From contig JBCCUL010000001.1 of the NCBI GenBank assembly GCA_039197065.1, positions 433,087-497,086 of the forward strand: 64,000 bases of DNA. Direction: 5' to 3'. Below are positions 42,705 to 52,591 of the stretch, in pieces (positions within the stretch are counted from its first letter, which is position 1; every line of letters begins with the position of its first letter). The position numbers and the translations under genes were made by a program. The notes under the pieces are model-generated. The model made no database searches, was not told where the DNA came from, and was given only the letters and a program-made list of their open reading frames with translations. Source of the stretch: JANQPX01 sp039197065 (GTDB taxonomy: Bacteria > Pseudomonadota > Alphaproteobacteria > Geminicoccales > Geminicoccaceae).

Positions 42705-45638
42705 TCAGTCTCTGGACGTCGGTGTCAGCTCGAGCGTCTTACGCTCGCCGTTTCTCAGCACGACCAGATTGATGGGCTGACCGACTTTCAGGCCATCGAG
42801 AGCGTGTGAATAATCATAGATGTTACCAATCTTGCTGCCGGCGATCTCGACGATCAGATCCCCGCCCTCGATACCGGCTTCGGCTGCGGGGCCGCCATCG
42901 GTGACGCCGTTGATCAAAGCGCCTTCGACGTCGTCGGCGGCATAATCCGGGAGCGTGCCGAGATAGACCGACGAGGTCCGCCGCCTGCCGGAACGCTCGC
43001 CGGGCTGCTGCTTGACGTAGTCCGGGATGTCCTCGGCCTTGGCGACGCCCCGCGTGATCAGCGCCATCAGCCGGGCGATGTCGGCCGCACCTTCGTAATT
43101 CAGCTTGTCCGCCGTGTCGGCAGGGGTGCTGTAGTTGGCGTGCGGCCCGGTGAACGCATTCAGAACGGGCACGCCCTTGATGTAAAAGGACGCTGCGTCG
43201 GTCGGCAAAAAGGCGTTCTCATTGGTGGTGATCGCAAGGCCGACCGGCGCGTTCCTCCGCTCGATCTCGCCGGGCCAGAAACTGCTAGAGCCCACACCCT
43301 GAAGGATCAGGCTGTCGCGATAATAGCCGATCATATCGAGATTGAGATAAGCGGCGATCTCCGGCTGCAGCGTCTCCCGCTTGTCGCCGGCGAAGCGCTT
43401 GACGAAATGGCCTGATCCCAGGAGGCCAAGCTCCTCGCCGGACCAGGCCGCGAACACGACGTCGCGCGGCAGGTCGAGCTTGCCCTTGGATTTCTGATCA
43501 GCGAGATATTCGGCGATCTCAAGAAGGCCGGCGACGCCTGATGCGTTGTCGTCGGCGCCGAAATGGATCTCGCCCTGCTGGTCATCCTCCGCGAGCGACT
43601 TTCCTTCGACGCCGCGGCCGAGATGATCGACATGCGCGCCAACCATGACGGCGCTGCCTGAGGTGCCGTCGCTGGTGGCGAGCCGCGCCAAGACGTTTCG
43701 TCCGGTGCGAATTTCCTGTTTGAGATCCACGGTGGTCTGAATTTCAAGGTTGGGGATTTCGAAGCCGGGAACCTGCTCGCCCTCATCCAGATCGCTCTGC
43801 AGCTTGCCGAGATCCTTTTCCAGGCCGGACAGGACGAGGGACGCAAGATAGTTGCTGATGGCGATCCCGCCTAGCGCCGACCCCGCGGTCGCCGCATCGA
43901 AGCCGAGCGGTACGAGTTCGTCCTTGACCACCGCATTCGGACCGCTGACTACGATCAGGCCGATCGCGCCCCGTTCCCGCGCCACGGCCGCCTTGTAGCC
44001 AAGGTCGGCATAGCGGTGCAGATGCTGACGGCGCTCGGCGCCGATATCCTCTGGCAGACGCCGGAGCAACATCACCCACTTGCCCTCGACGTCCAGGCCT
44101 TCATAAGAATCATAAGCGCTCTGGCTGTTGTCGCCTTCGGGGGCGACGACGCCGTAGCCGGCAAAGACGATCGCGCCTTTTTCAAGCTCGCCCTCTTTCG
44201 ACATGCCGAGCGGACGCCAGTCGCGATCGATCTCGGGCGTTGCTTCGATGCCGGTAATCTTGAGGCTGTTGTCGGCGCCGAGCGATACGCCTGCGGTGAA
44301 GTCGAAAGGTTGGAAATAGCTGCCGTCGTCGCCCGCAGGCTCGAGACCGATGCGCTCGAAGGCCTTGGCGACATAGTCGGTTGCCAGCTTTTCCCCTTCG
44401 CTGCCGGTGAGCCGTCCCTCCATGACCTCGCTGGCCAGCGCCTCCACATGCTGACGAAGATCGTCGACCGAGATGTCGGCCGTGCTCTCGGGCAGTGCCG
44501 GCACTTCGCCCGGCAGGACCACAATCTTCTCCTCCAGGCCGAGAAGATCGCGGGCGGCCTCGTCGTTCCAGTCAGCCATGAAGATCTGCGGTTTCTTGTC
44601 CGCCGTTCTGGACGCCGCCCAGGAGAGCGTCTGTCCATCCGGCGAGAACACCGGCAGGCTGTCGAACGTCTCGGCCGAGGTCACGCGCACCGGCTCAAGC
44701 TCGCCCGCGCTGTCGACGAGATAGAGCTCGAAATTCGCATAGCCGTGAACGCTGGTGGCGAAGATCGCGTAGTCCCCGGAAGGGTGGAAGAAGGGCGCCC
44801 AGGACATGGCGCCGAGATCGGTGATCTGGCGCTCATTGCTGCCATCGGGATCGGCGGTGAAGATCTCGGCGCTATGGCCGTCTTCGGCAAAGCGTCGCCA
44901 GATGATCTTGGTGCCATCGGCGCTGTAAAACGGACCGCCGTCATAGCCGGGTGCGTCAGTGAGCCGGCGCACATCGGTGCCGTCGGCCTTCATGACGTAC
45001 AGATCCATAAAGTAGGAAGGATCTTTTTCCAGACGCGCCTGGTCCTCCGGCGACAGGGGGCCGTCATAGGCGTGCCGATTGGAGGCGAACAGGATCTCCT
45101 CGCCATCGGGCGAATAAGACGCTTCGGCGTCATAGCCGACGGCGTCGGTCAGATTGATCAACTCGCCGCTGCCGTCGATCGCGCGCTCATAGATGTCGTA
45201 TTGCTCATCGAAGCTCCAGGAGTAGCGCCGACCAGCCTTCAGGCGCTCGGCGAATTCCTGCGCCTGCTTGGCAAGCGCCTCCGGATCCATATGGGTCGAA
45301 GCGAACAGCATCCGCTCATTATCCGGATGCAGCCAGGCGCAGGTCGTCTTGCCGACCCCGGTCGAGAGACGTTCGGTGTCGCCGGTCTCGAGATCCATCA
45401 GGTAGATCTGATAGAAGGGATTGTCGGGCTCGCGCTCGCTCTGGAATACCAGCTTGGTGCCGTCGGCGCTGAAATAGCCCTCGCCGGCGCGCCGGCCCTC
45501 GAAGGTGAGCTGACGGATACCGCCGAGCAGCTCAGCCTCATGGCCCTGCTGTTCGGCCAGGGTCTCGGCATCGATACCACCGAAAGCGAGAAGGCCGCCT
45601 GCAAGGGCGAGTGCTGTCCGTCGAACCTTGATCGCCAT
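42705..45638 (-). CDS. Exported M28 metallopeptidase with WD40-like repeats and PDZ domain
   Basis: 977 residues. A signal peptide (MAIKVRRTALALAGGLLAFGG, cleaved near GIDA) sends it to the periplasm or outside. Residues about 30-360 are WD40-like beta-propeller repeats of the TolB/PD40 type (YFSADGTKLVFQSE, SYSPDGEEILFASNR, FYSADGTKIIWRRF). A PA insert and the M28 zinc peptidase follow: VGAHVDHLGRG, FGADDNASGVAG and WSGEELGLLGSGHF give the two-zinc ligands and the general-base Glu. The C-terminal PDZ domain has GDLIVEIAGSKIG. Substrate unknown, probably an aminopeptidase on peptides. GGGAAAAG before the ATG. Divergent from the transaminase. Confidence 0.9.
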   Translation of the reverse strand: MAIKVRRTALALAGGLLAFGGIDAETLAEQQGHEAELLGGIRQLTFEGRRAGEGYFSADGTKLVFQSEREPDNPFYQIYLMDLETGDTERLSTGVGKTTCAWLHPDNERMLFASTHMDPEALAKQAQEFAERLKAGRRYSWSFDEQYDIYERAIDGSGELINLTDAVGYDAEASYSPDGEEILFASNRHAYDGPLSPEDQARLEKDPSYFMDLYVMKADGTDVRRLTDAPGYDGGPFYSADGTKIIWRRFAEDGHSAEIFTADPDGSNERQITDLGAMSWAPFFHPSGDYAIFATSVHGYANFELYLVDSAGELEPVRVTSAETFDSLPVFSPDGQTLSWAASRTADKKPQIFMADWNDEAARDLLGLEEKIVVLPGEVPALPESTADISVDDLRQHVEALASEVMEGRLTGSEGEKLATDYVAKAFERIGLEPAGDDGSYFQPFDFTAGVSLGADNSLKITGIEATPEIDRDWRPLGMSKEGELEKGAIVFAGYGVVAPEGDNSQSAYDSYEGLDVEGKWVMLLRRLPEDIGAERRQHLHRYADLGYKAAVARERGAIGLIVVSGPNAVVKDELVPLGFDAATAGSALGGIAISNYLASLVLSGLEKDLGKLQSDLDEGEQVPGFEIPNLEIQTTVDLKQEIRTGRNVLARLATSDGTSGSAVMVGAHVDHLGRGVEGKSLAEDDQQGEIHFGADDNASGVAGLLEIAEYLADQKSKGKLDLPRDVVFAAWSGEELGLLGSGHFVKRFAGDKRETLQPEIAAYLNLDMIGYYRDSLILQGVGSSSFWPGEIERRNAPVGLAITTNENAFLPTDAASFYIKGVPVLNAFTGPHANYSTPADTADKLNYEGAADIARLMALITRGVAKAEDIPDYVKQQPGERSGRRRTSSVYLGTLPDYAADDVEGALINGVTDGGPAAEAGIEGGDLIVEIAGSKIGNIYDYSHALDGLKVGQPINLVVLRNGERKTLELTPTSRD

Positions 45639-45959
45639 GATCTGCTTTTCCCGCGGTAGCTCGTTGTCCCCGGCCCGGCTGCGCCAGAGCGTTCCCGGCG
45701 TGATACTAGCCAGGAGACCGATACGGTCAATGTAGGGTGGCCTGCTCTCCGGTCGGAAATCCTAGACCTTCCACGGCAAGCTGCTCATCCGCAATCCTAA
45801 TCGCCTTCGACGTTTGAACCTGCCCTCGATGAGCAAGTTCTCGCCAAGGCAGAGCTGTAAGCGTATGGTGCTTTCTCTGAAATTCATTTCAGCCAAAACA
45901 GCCTGTGCAATCGGCGGCGCGCTAGAAACATCGGTCGAGCGCTTCCGAGGGAGAAAAAC
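45639..45959. other. 321-base divergent control region without a gene
   Basis: Lies between the M28 peptidase (minus) and transaminase (plus) genes. It should hold both promoters. It contains one clear 16-base palindrome near the transaminase end (see 45877). No coding or structural RNA gene is recognised. Confidence 0.5.
45877..45892. promoter_or_regulatory. Palindrome upstream of the transaminase gene
   Basis: CTGAAATTCATTTCAG: perfect 7-base arms around TC, ending 67 bases before the transaminase ATG. It is a candidate operator for a dimeric regulator of omega-amino-acid catabolism. No regulator gene of that pathway is in the window, so the role is inferred. Confidence 0.4.
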
Positions 45960-47321
45960 ATGGACGAACAGTTTGACGATGGCCTGACGTCGGGAGCGCC
46001 CAACGATCTGGACAGCTTCTGGGTTCCGTTTACGCCGAATCGGCAGTTCAAGAAGAACCCGCGCATCGTGGTCGGCGCCAAGGGGATGCATTACACGTCC
46101 CACGATGGCCGTAAGATTCTCGATAGCAGCAGCGGCCTTTGGTGCGCCAATCTCGGCCATTGCCATCCCAAGGTGGTGAGCGCCGTCCAGAAGGCGGTGG
46201 CCACCCTCGATTTTGCGCCGTCTTTCCAGTTCAGTCATGGCCAGGCCTTCGAGCTGGCATCAAGGGTCGGCACGCTGATGCCGGATGATCTGAACCGCGT
46301 TTTCTTCTGCAACTCCGGTTCGGAGGCGGTGGATACCGCGCTCAAGATCGCGCTCGCCTATCACCGGGCGAAAGGCGATGCCGGCCGCTATCGTTTAATC
46401 GGTCGCGAGCGCGGCTATCATGGCGTCGGCTTCGGCGGCATCGCGGTCGGCGGCATGGTCGCCAATCGCAGGACCTTCGGCCCGACGCTTGCAGGCGTCG
46501 ATCACCTGCCGCATACGCTCAATCTCGAGCACAACGCCTTTTCGAGGGGCCAGCCCGAATGGGGCGCTCATCTCGCCGACGATCTGGAGCGCATCGTCGC
46601 CCTTCACGATCCGTCCACCATCGCGGCCGTGATCGTCGAACCCGTGGCGGGCTCGATCGGCGTCTACCCGCCCCCCAAGGGCTATCTCGAGCGGATCAGG
46701 GAGATCTGCGACAAGCACGGCATTCTCCTGATCTTCGATGAGGTGATCACGGCATGGGGCCGTCTCGGCAAGGCGTCGGCCGCCGAGTATTTCGGCATTA
46801 CGCCGGACCTCATGACCAACGCCAAGGGCCTGACATCGGCCCATGTGCCCATGGGCGCCGTGATCGCGCGGGATTACATCTACGAGGCGATGATGGACGC
46901 CGCCGGCGGACCCGATAACGAGCATATGATCGAGCTGTTTCACGGCTACACCTATTCCGCCCATCCGCTTGCAGCGGCTGCTGGCCTCGCCACCATTGAG
47001 GCTTATCGGGAAGAGGGGATTTTCGAGCGGGTTACCGCGAACGCCCAGTATTTCGAGGACGCGCTTCACGCACAGCGCGATCTCCCCGGCCTGCTCGATA
47101 TCCGCAATATCGGTTATATGGGGGCGCTCGAGCTCGAGCCCATGCCGGGGGCGCCGGGCAAGCGCACCTTCGAGATCATGCTGGAATGTTATGAGCGAGG
47201 CCTGATGATCCGTGTCAGCGGCGACACGATCGCCTTTTCGCCGCCACTGGTCTCGGAGCGTTCTGATCTTGACGAGATGATCGGAACAGTTGCCGATGTC
47301 ATCAAAGCCAAAATGGCCTAA
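45960..47321 (+). CDS. Class III omega-amino acid:pyruvate aminotransferase
   Basis: 453-residue PLP aminotransferase. It moves the terminal amino group of beta-alanine, taurine-like or similar omega-amino acids to pyruvate. The PLP lysine is K289 in NAKGLTSAHVPMGAVI; the aromatic/phosphate contacts are in GSEAVDTALKIAL and IFDEVITAWGRLG. The N-terminal FWVPFTPNRQFKKNPRI is the usual opening of the beta-alanine-pyruvate transaminase group. RBS is GAGGGAGAAAAAC. It stands 203 bases upstream of mmsA on the same strand, so malonate semialdehyde from beta-alanine would be passed to MmsA. Confidence 0.9.
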   Translation: MDEQFDDGLTSGAPNDLDSFWVPFTPNRQFKKNPRIVVGAKGMHYTSHDGRKILDSSSGLWCANLGHCHPKVVSAVQKAVATLDFAPSFQFSHGQAFELASRVGTLMPDDLNRVFFCNSGSEAVDTALKIALAYHRAKGDAGRYRLIGRERGYHGVGFGGIAVGGMVANRRTFGPTLAGVDHLPHTLNLEHNAFSRGQPEWGAHLADDLERIVALHDPSTIAAVIVEPVAGSIGVYPPPKGYLERIREICDKHGILLIFDEVITAWGRLGKASAAEYFGITPDLMTNAKGLTSAHVPMGAVIARDYIYEAMMDAAGGPDNEHMIELFHGYTYSAHPLAAAAGLATIEAYREEGIFERVTANAQYFEDALHAQRDLPGLLDIRNIGYMGALELEPMPGAPGKRTFEIMLECYERGLMIRVSGDTIAFSPPLVSERSDLDEMIGTVADVIKAKMA

Positions 47322-47329
47322 GGTTGAGG

Positions 47330-47364
47330 CAAATATTTCGCAGTCATTCGGTGTGAAATATTTG
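47330..47364 (+). repeat. AT-rich inverted repeat after the transaminase gene
   Basis: Perfect 10-base arms CAAATATTTC and GAAATATTTG separated by 15 bases, followed by TTTCTA. It lies nine bases after the stop. It may be a weak transcript-end hairpin or an operator for mmsA; the long loop and weak stem leave this open. Confidence 0.4.
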
Positions 47365-47461
47365 TTTCTATGCGGGTCTGGACGCCACCCTGATCTTCGC
47401 GCTATTTGATGGGCGGCGTCGCAGCCCCGGCAGATCAGCGAACATGTTATGTGTCGTGGCG

Positions 47462-47486
47462 GCGGCAATCCTTTCTAGATTGCCGC
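47462..47486 (+). repeat. Inverted repeat in the mmsA leader
   Basis: Perfect 9-base arms GCGGCAATC and GATTGCCGC around CTTTCTA, about 38 bases before the mmsA ATG. In RNA it would be a strong stem-loop upstream of the ribosome binding site; in DNA it could be an operator. Either way it suggests separate control of mmsA. Confidence 0.45.
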
Positions 47487-47524
47487 GTAAGGGAATCGGA
47501 AAAGAAGAGGCGAGGCATAACGAT

Positions 47525-49027
<1,503 letters not shown>

Positions 49028-49133
49028 ACGCACAGCGCAATCGACAATCAGGGAACGCTGCGAAACGGGGCGCCTAAAGACCTCGCTTCGCAAACAGGTT
49101 AGTCGGGTCAATCAAGGAACAAGGGGAGGGTTC

Positions 49134-50021
49134 ATGCCCGAACTCCCGGATCTTACGATTTACGTCGAGGCGCTCGAACAGCGTCTCAAAGGTCAGGTCA
49201 TCGACGAGGTTCGCCTGGCCAGTCCGTTTCTCCTGCGCTCCGTGGATCCCTCGCTCGACGAGGCGATTGGCAGGAAGGTCGAACATGTTCGCCGCCTCGG
49301 CAAGCGTATTCTGATCGGCCTCGAAGGCGATCTCTGGCTCGTTTTCCATTTGATGATCGCCGGCCGTTTCCATTGGAAGGAGCCCGGCGCCAAGCTGGCC
49401 GGACGACACGCGCTCGCGGCCTTCGATTTTGCCGATGGATCCCTCACGCTGACCGAATTCGGTCCGAAGAAGCGGGCATCGCTGCATGTCGTGCAGGGAG
49501 AGGACAATCTCGCCGACCATGACCCTGGTGGTCTGGAAGTTCTTGAAACCGATCTCGATAGCTTTGAAGAAGCGCTCACCCGCGAGAATCACACGCTGAA
49601 GCGCACGCTTACCGATCCGCATCTCTTCAGCGGCATCGGCAATGCCTATTCGGACGAGATCCTGTTCCGGGCGCGCTTGTCGCCGAAGGCGATGAGCACT
49701 GAGCTCGATGCCGACGAGATCAGGCAGCTTTTCGAAGCGACCCGCTCGACGCTCCAGGATTGGGTCGAGAAGCTGCGGGCGGAGGTTGGCGACGACTTTC
49801 CCGAGACCGTCAAAGCCAACCGAGCCGGCATGGCGGTTCACGGCCGGTACAATGAACCCTGTCCGGTCTGTGGCTCGCCGGTGCAGCGTCTCCGCCGTCA
49901 GGACAGCGAGAGCAACTACTGCGCGCGTTGCCAGACCGAAGGCGAAATTCTGGCGGATCGCACCACGGCTCAGCTCTTCAAGAGCAGCCGCCCAAGGACA
50001 ATCGAAGACCTCGCGTCCTGA
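49134..50021 (+). CDS. Formamidopyrimidine-DNA glycosylase (Fpg/Nei) family protein
   Basis: 295-residue DNA repair glycosylase/lyase. The catalytic N-terminus MPELPD puts Pro2 as nucleophile and Glu3 beside it. The helix-two-turn-helix segment contains LFSGIGNAYSDEILFRARLSP, and the C-terminal zinc finger has CPVCGSPVQRL and YCARCQTEG (four Cys). Many alphaproteobacteria carry a canonical MutM elsewhere; this paralogue starts MPELPDLTIYVEAL and lacks the long insertion of MutM, so its preferred lesion is not certain. Strong RBS AAGGGGAGG before the ATG. It converges with the DUF4112 gene, six bases apart. Confidence 0.9.
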   Translation: MPELPDLTIYVEALEQRLKGQVIDEVRLASPFLLRSVDPSLDEAIGRKVEHVRRLGKRILIGLEGDLWLVFHLMIAGRFHWKEPGAKLAGRHALAAFDFADGSLTLTEFGPKKRASLHVVQGEDNLADHDPGGLEVLETDLDSFEEALTRENHTLKRTLTDPHLFSGIGNAYSDEILFRARLSPKAMSTELDADEIRQLFEATRSTLQDWVEKLRAEVGDDFPETVKANRAGMAVHGRYNEPCPVCGSPVQRLRRQDSESNYCARCQTEGEILADRTTAQLFKSSRPRTIEDLAS

Positions 50022-50027
50022 TCGTCA

Positions 50028-50423
50028 TCATCGGCGGCTGCGCTTCGCCTCGATGTCGCTCTCCAGGTGCTCCAGCACGATGCGCACGTTTTTTTGATTG
50101 GCCTTCCAGGCGAAGTCGAAGAGATCGCCGATCAGCGGGATCGCGCCCAGTGTCATGTCGACCACGACGTTGAAGCCCATGCGCAGCAGTCGACTGAACG
50201 GCATGCCGAACCTGAGCCCCTCCGCCGCCAGGTAGAGCGATATCACGCCGGAGATGACATCTCCGACGGCTGGAAACAGACCCAGAATGCCATCCAGCCC
50301 AAAGCGGCGCTCGGTGCCGGGAAGACGAAAGCGGTCGTCGAACAGGTCCGCGAGCCAGCGCATGCGGTTGAGCGCATGATGGCTGTCCAGGCCTTGCTCT
50401 GTGGGGCGATCCATCAGGGGCAT
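50028..50423 (-). CDS. DUF4112 domain protein
   Basis: 131 residues of unknown function, with DUF4112 features: ALNRMRWLADLFDDRFRLPGTERRFGLDGILGLFPAVGD in parts over residues 17-54, then VISGVISLYLAAEGLRFG as a membrane-like helix, and GFNVVVDMTLGAIPLIGDLFDFAWKANQKN. It probably sits in the membrane. The first ATG (50423) overlaps malQ; a second ATG at 50414 overlaps the malQ stop as TGATG. As last gene of the glycogen operon it may be co-expressed, but a metabolic role is not established. Confidence 0.85.
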   Translation of the reverse strand: MPLMDRPTEQGLDSHHALNRMRWLADLFDDRFRLPGTERRFGLDGILGLFPAVGDVISGVISLYLAAEGLRFGMPFSRLLRMGFNVVVDMTLGAIPLIGDLFDFAWKANQKNVRIVLEHLESDIEAKRSRR

Positions 50424-52591
50424 TTCGCTGCAAACAGACGAAGAAGCGCCAAGAGGCCTTGCTGCGCGCCGAGACCTTCCAGCGGCACGCTGATCTTTCG
50501 ACGCCAGTTCGGGTACTCGTCCACGGTGCCGGGAAGATTGGCCTGCTCGGTGGCGCTAACCGCATCTTCGAGCTGGATGGCTTTGAGGGCTGCGGGCGTG
50601 GATGCGAGAAACCGATGGAAGGCTTCCACCAGTGGCCAGGGCAGGGGTGTTGGCGGCTCGCTCGGATCGATCCTCTCCGGTAAGAGCCCCTCATTTTCGA
50701 CAAGCTGCAGGAGGCCGGCTTTCTGCTTTTCCCGCTCCTCCCGTTCCGCGGTCTCCTGATCCTGATCTGGGTAAAGCCCTAGCTTTTGACGCCAATCGAT
50801 GTCCCGTCCCTGCCAGAAGCCGCTGAGCGTCGGCAGGTCATGGGTTCCGATCGAGGCGATGGAGGTTATCGAGTAGGTCGATGCGTTTCGCCATGCACCC
50901 TGCTCGTCACGCTCGAAATAGAGGAGGCTGCAGCCGAGCAGGCGATGATCGGCCAAGGCGGACCGCAGGCTTTCCGGGACTGTGCCGAGATCCTCGCCGA
51001 TGACCAGGCAGTGCTGCCGCTGCGACTCGAGCGCCACCAGGCCCAAGAGATCCCGCATGGGATAACGGACATAAGCGCCGGGAACGTCTCGGTTCTCCGG
51101 CGTCCAGAAACTTCGGGCGAGGCCGAGCACATGGTCGATGCGTATCGCGCCGGCATGGCGCATGGTTTGCCGGAGCAGATCGATTAAGGGTCGGTAGCGG
51201 CGCGCTTGCAGCGCCTTAGGCGAGAGCGGCAGCAGGCCCCAGTTCTGACCATCGGGATTGAAGTCGTCGGGTGGGGCGCCAATGCGGACGGCATCGATCA
51301 GCGCGTCCTGATCGGACCAGGCTTCGGCGCCATCAGGGGCGACGCCGACGGCAAGATCAAGGTAGAGCCCGAGCGCCATGCCGGCATTGGTTGCATCCTC
51401 TTGTGCCTGCTCGAGCTGGCTCGCCGCCAGCCATTGAAGATAGCCGTAGAAGTTGACCCGGTTCTCATGCTCTGCTGCGAACGCCGTTACGGCTTCCGTA
51501 TCCGGTGCTCGAAAATCGACCGGCCAGTCATGCCAGTCGGTTAGAGTTTGATCTTTACTGATGAAATGCTCCGAAAGGGCCTCGAAGCGGATGTGGCGAA
51601 GCAGCCGCTCACCGCCTGCTTCGATGAACGTCCTATAGCTTCTTTGACGATCGGAGGCCGTCGGCAACGCCTGGAATGTAGCGAACAGCGCTTCCAGCAC
51701 GGTGAGCTTCAGACCGGTGACGTTGGCGTAATCCACCAGATCGTCGTCGCGGAGCGCTTGCAACGAGGTTTGAACGTCAGACCTCGAAAGGATGGCTTGA
51801 GCTTCGGGCGAGCAGGCGAACTCCGGCACCTGATCGAGCGCGATCGTCATGATGTTCAAAAAAACGCGGCTCGACGGTGCATAAGGGCTGATCCGGGCTG
51901 GCTGGCTCGGAAAAAGGGCATGGACTGGATTGATGCCGACGAAGGCGGCGCCGAGCGGCGCCAGCACCTTCGCAAGGCTCGCGAGGTCAGCGACGTCGCC
52001 GACGCCAGCATTTCGCGACGAGCGCAGCCCATAGAGAGGAGCGGTCACGCCAACCAGCCCACCCTCCTGATCCAAACAATCCGGCCAGTAAGCCTGCTTT
52101 GGCGTGACGATGATCTCGGTCTCGCTCTCATTGTTGCTGGCCGCTGACAGTGTAAAGCGGTGATAGCCGGGCGGCAGTCGGTCCGCTGAAGGCAGGTGCA
52201 GACGAACCCGCTTTCGGCCGAGCGCATCATCCTGCTCGATGATCGGCAGGTCTCCGATCCTGGCCTCGCCGCTTAAGGCCTCGCCGTCTTCACGGGTGAT
52301 CGACCAGGAGAGCGAATCGTTTTGGGCGATATCGAGCCCGATTGGCAGATCCACCTTCTCGCCTTCAGGCCGAACGACGACATCGGGCAGGGTGCGCTCG
52401 AAGCTTTCTTTGTGAGCTGCCGCGAGGCTTGCCCTTGTCTCGGCGTCACTGTCTGCAGCCACGCCCATGGCTGCCAGAAGGGCGCGTTTGGTATCAGCGC
52501 CGATCCGATGTTCCCGCTGCCAGATATCCTTGTAGCTGGGCTCGATTCCGTAGGCGTCGGCAAGGCGATCGAGCGGGGCGTCAGCGGTCAC
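50414..52591 (-). CDS. malQ: 4-alpha-glucanotransferase (amylomaltase) MalQ
   Basis: 725-residue GH77 enzyme that moves glucan segments between maltodextrins, clearing short chains from glycogen breakdown. An N-terminal domain of about 170 residues (RLADAYGIEPSYKDIWQ) precedes the TIM barrel, as in the long form of the family. Active-site regions include AIRIDHVLGLARSFWTPE (nucleophile Asp region) and VIGEDLGTVPESL (acid/base Glu), and ASIGTHDLPTLSGFWQGRD. Its ATG overlaps the glgX stop by 4 bases, so the two are made together. Confidence 0.95.
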   Translation of the reverse strand: MTADAPLDRLADAYGIEPSYKDIWQREHRIGADTKRALLAAMGVAADSDAETRASLAAAHKESFERTLPDVVVRPEGEKVDLPIGLDIAQNDSLSWSITREDGEALSGEARIGDLPIIEQDDALGRKRVRLHLPSADRLPPGYHRFTLSAASNNESETEIIVTPKQAYWPDCLDQEGGLVGVTAPLYGLRSSRNAGVGDVADLASLAKVLAPLGAAFVGINPVHALFPSQPARISPYAPSSRVFLNIMTIALDQVPEFACSPEAQAILSRSDVQTSLQALRDDDLVDYANVTGLKLTVLEALFATFQALPTASDRQRSYRTFIEAGGERLLRHIRFEALSEHFISKDQTLTDWHDWPVDFRAPDTEAVTAFAAEHENRVNFYGYLQWLAASQLEQAQEDATNAGMALGLYLDLAVGVAPDGAEAWSDQDALIDAVRIGAPPDDFNPDGQNWGLLPLSPKALQARRYRPLIDLLRQTMRHAGAIRIDHVLGLARSFWTPENRDVPGAYVRYPMRDLLGLVALESQRQHCLVIGEDLGTVPESLRSALADHRLLGCSLLYFERDEQGAWRNASTYSITSIASIGTHDLPTLSGFWQGRDIDWRQKLGLYPDQDQETAEREEREKQKAGLLQLVENEGLLPERIDPSEPPTPLPWPLVEAFHRFLASTPAALKAIQLEDAVSATEQANLPGTVDEYPNWRRKISVPLEGLGAQQGLLALLRLFAAKCP

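Noticed and set aside
44016..45659. A 547-residue ORF on the plus strand
   Set aside because: Antisense to the M28 peptidase, which has signal peptide, zinc-ligand motifs and PDZ domain; the plus ORF has no family features.
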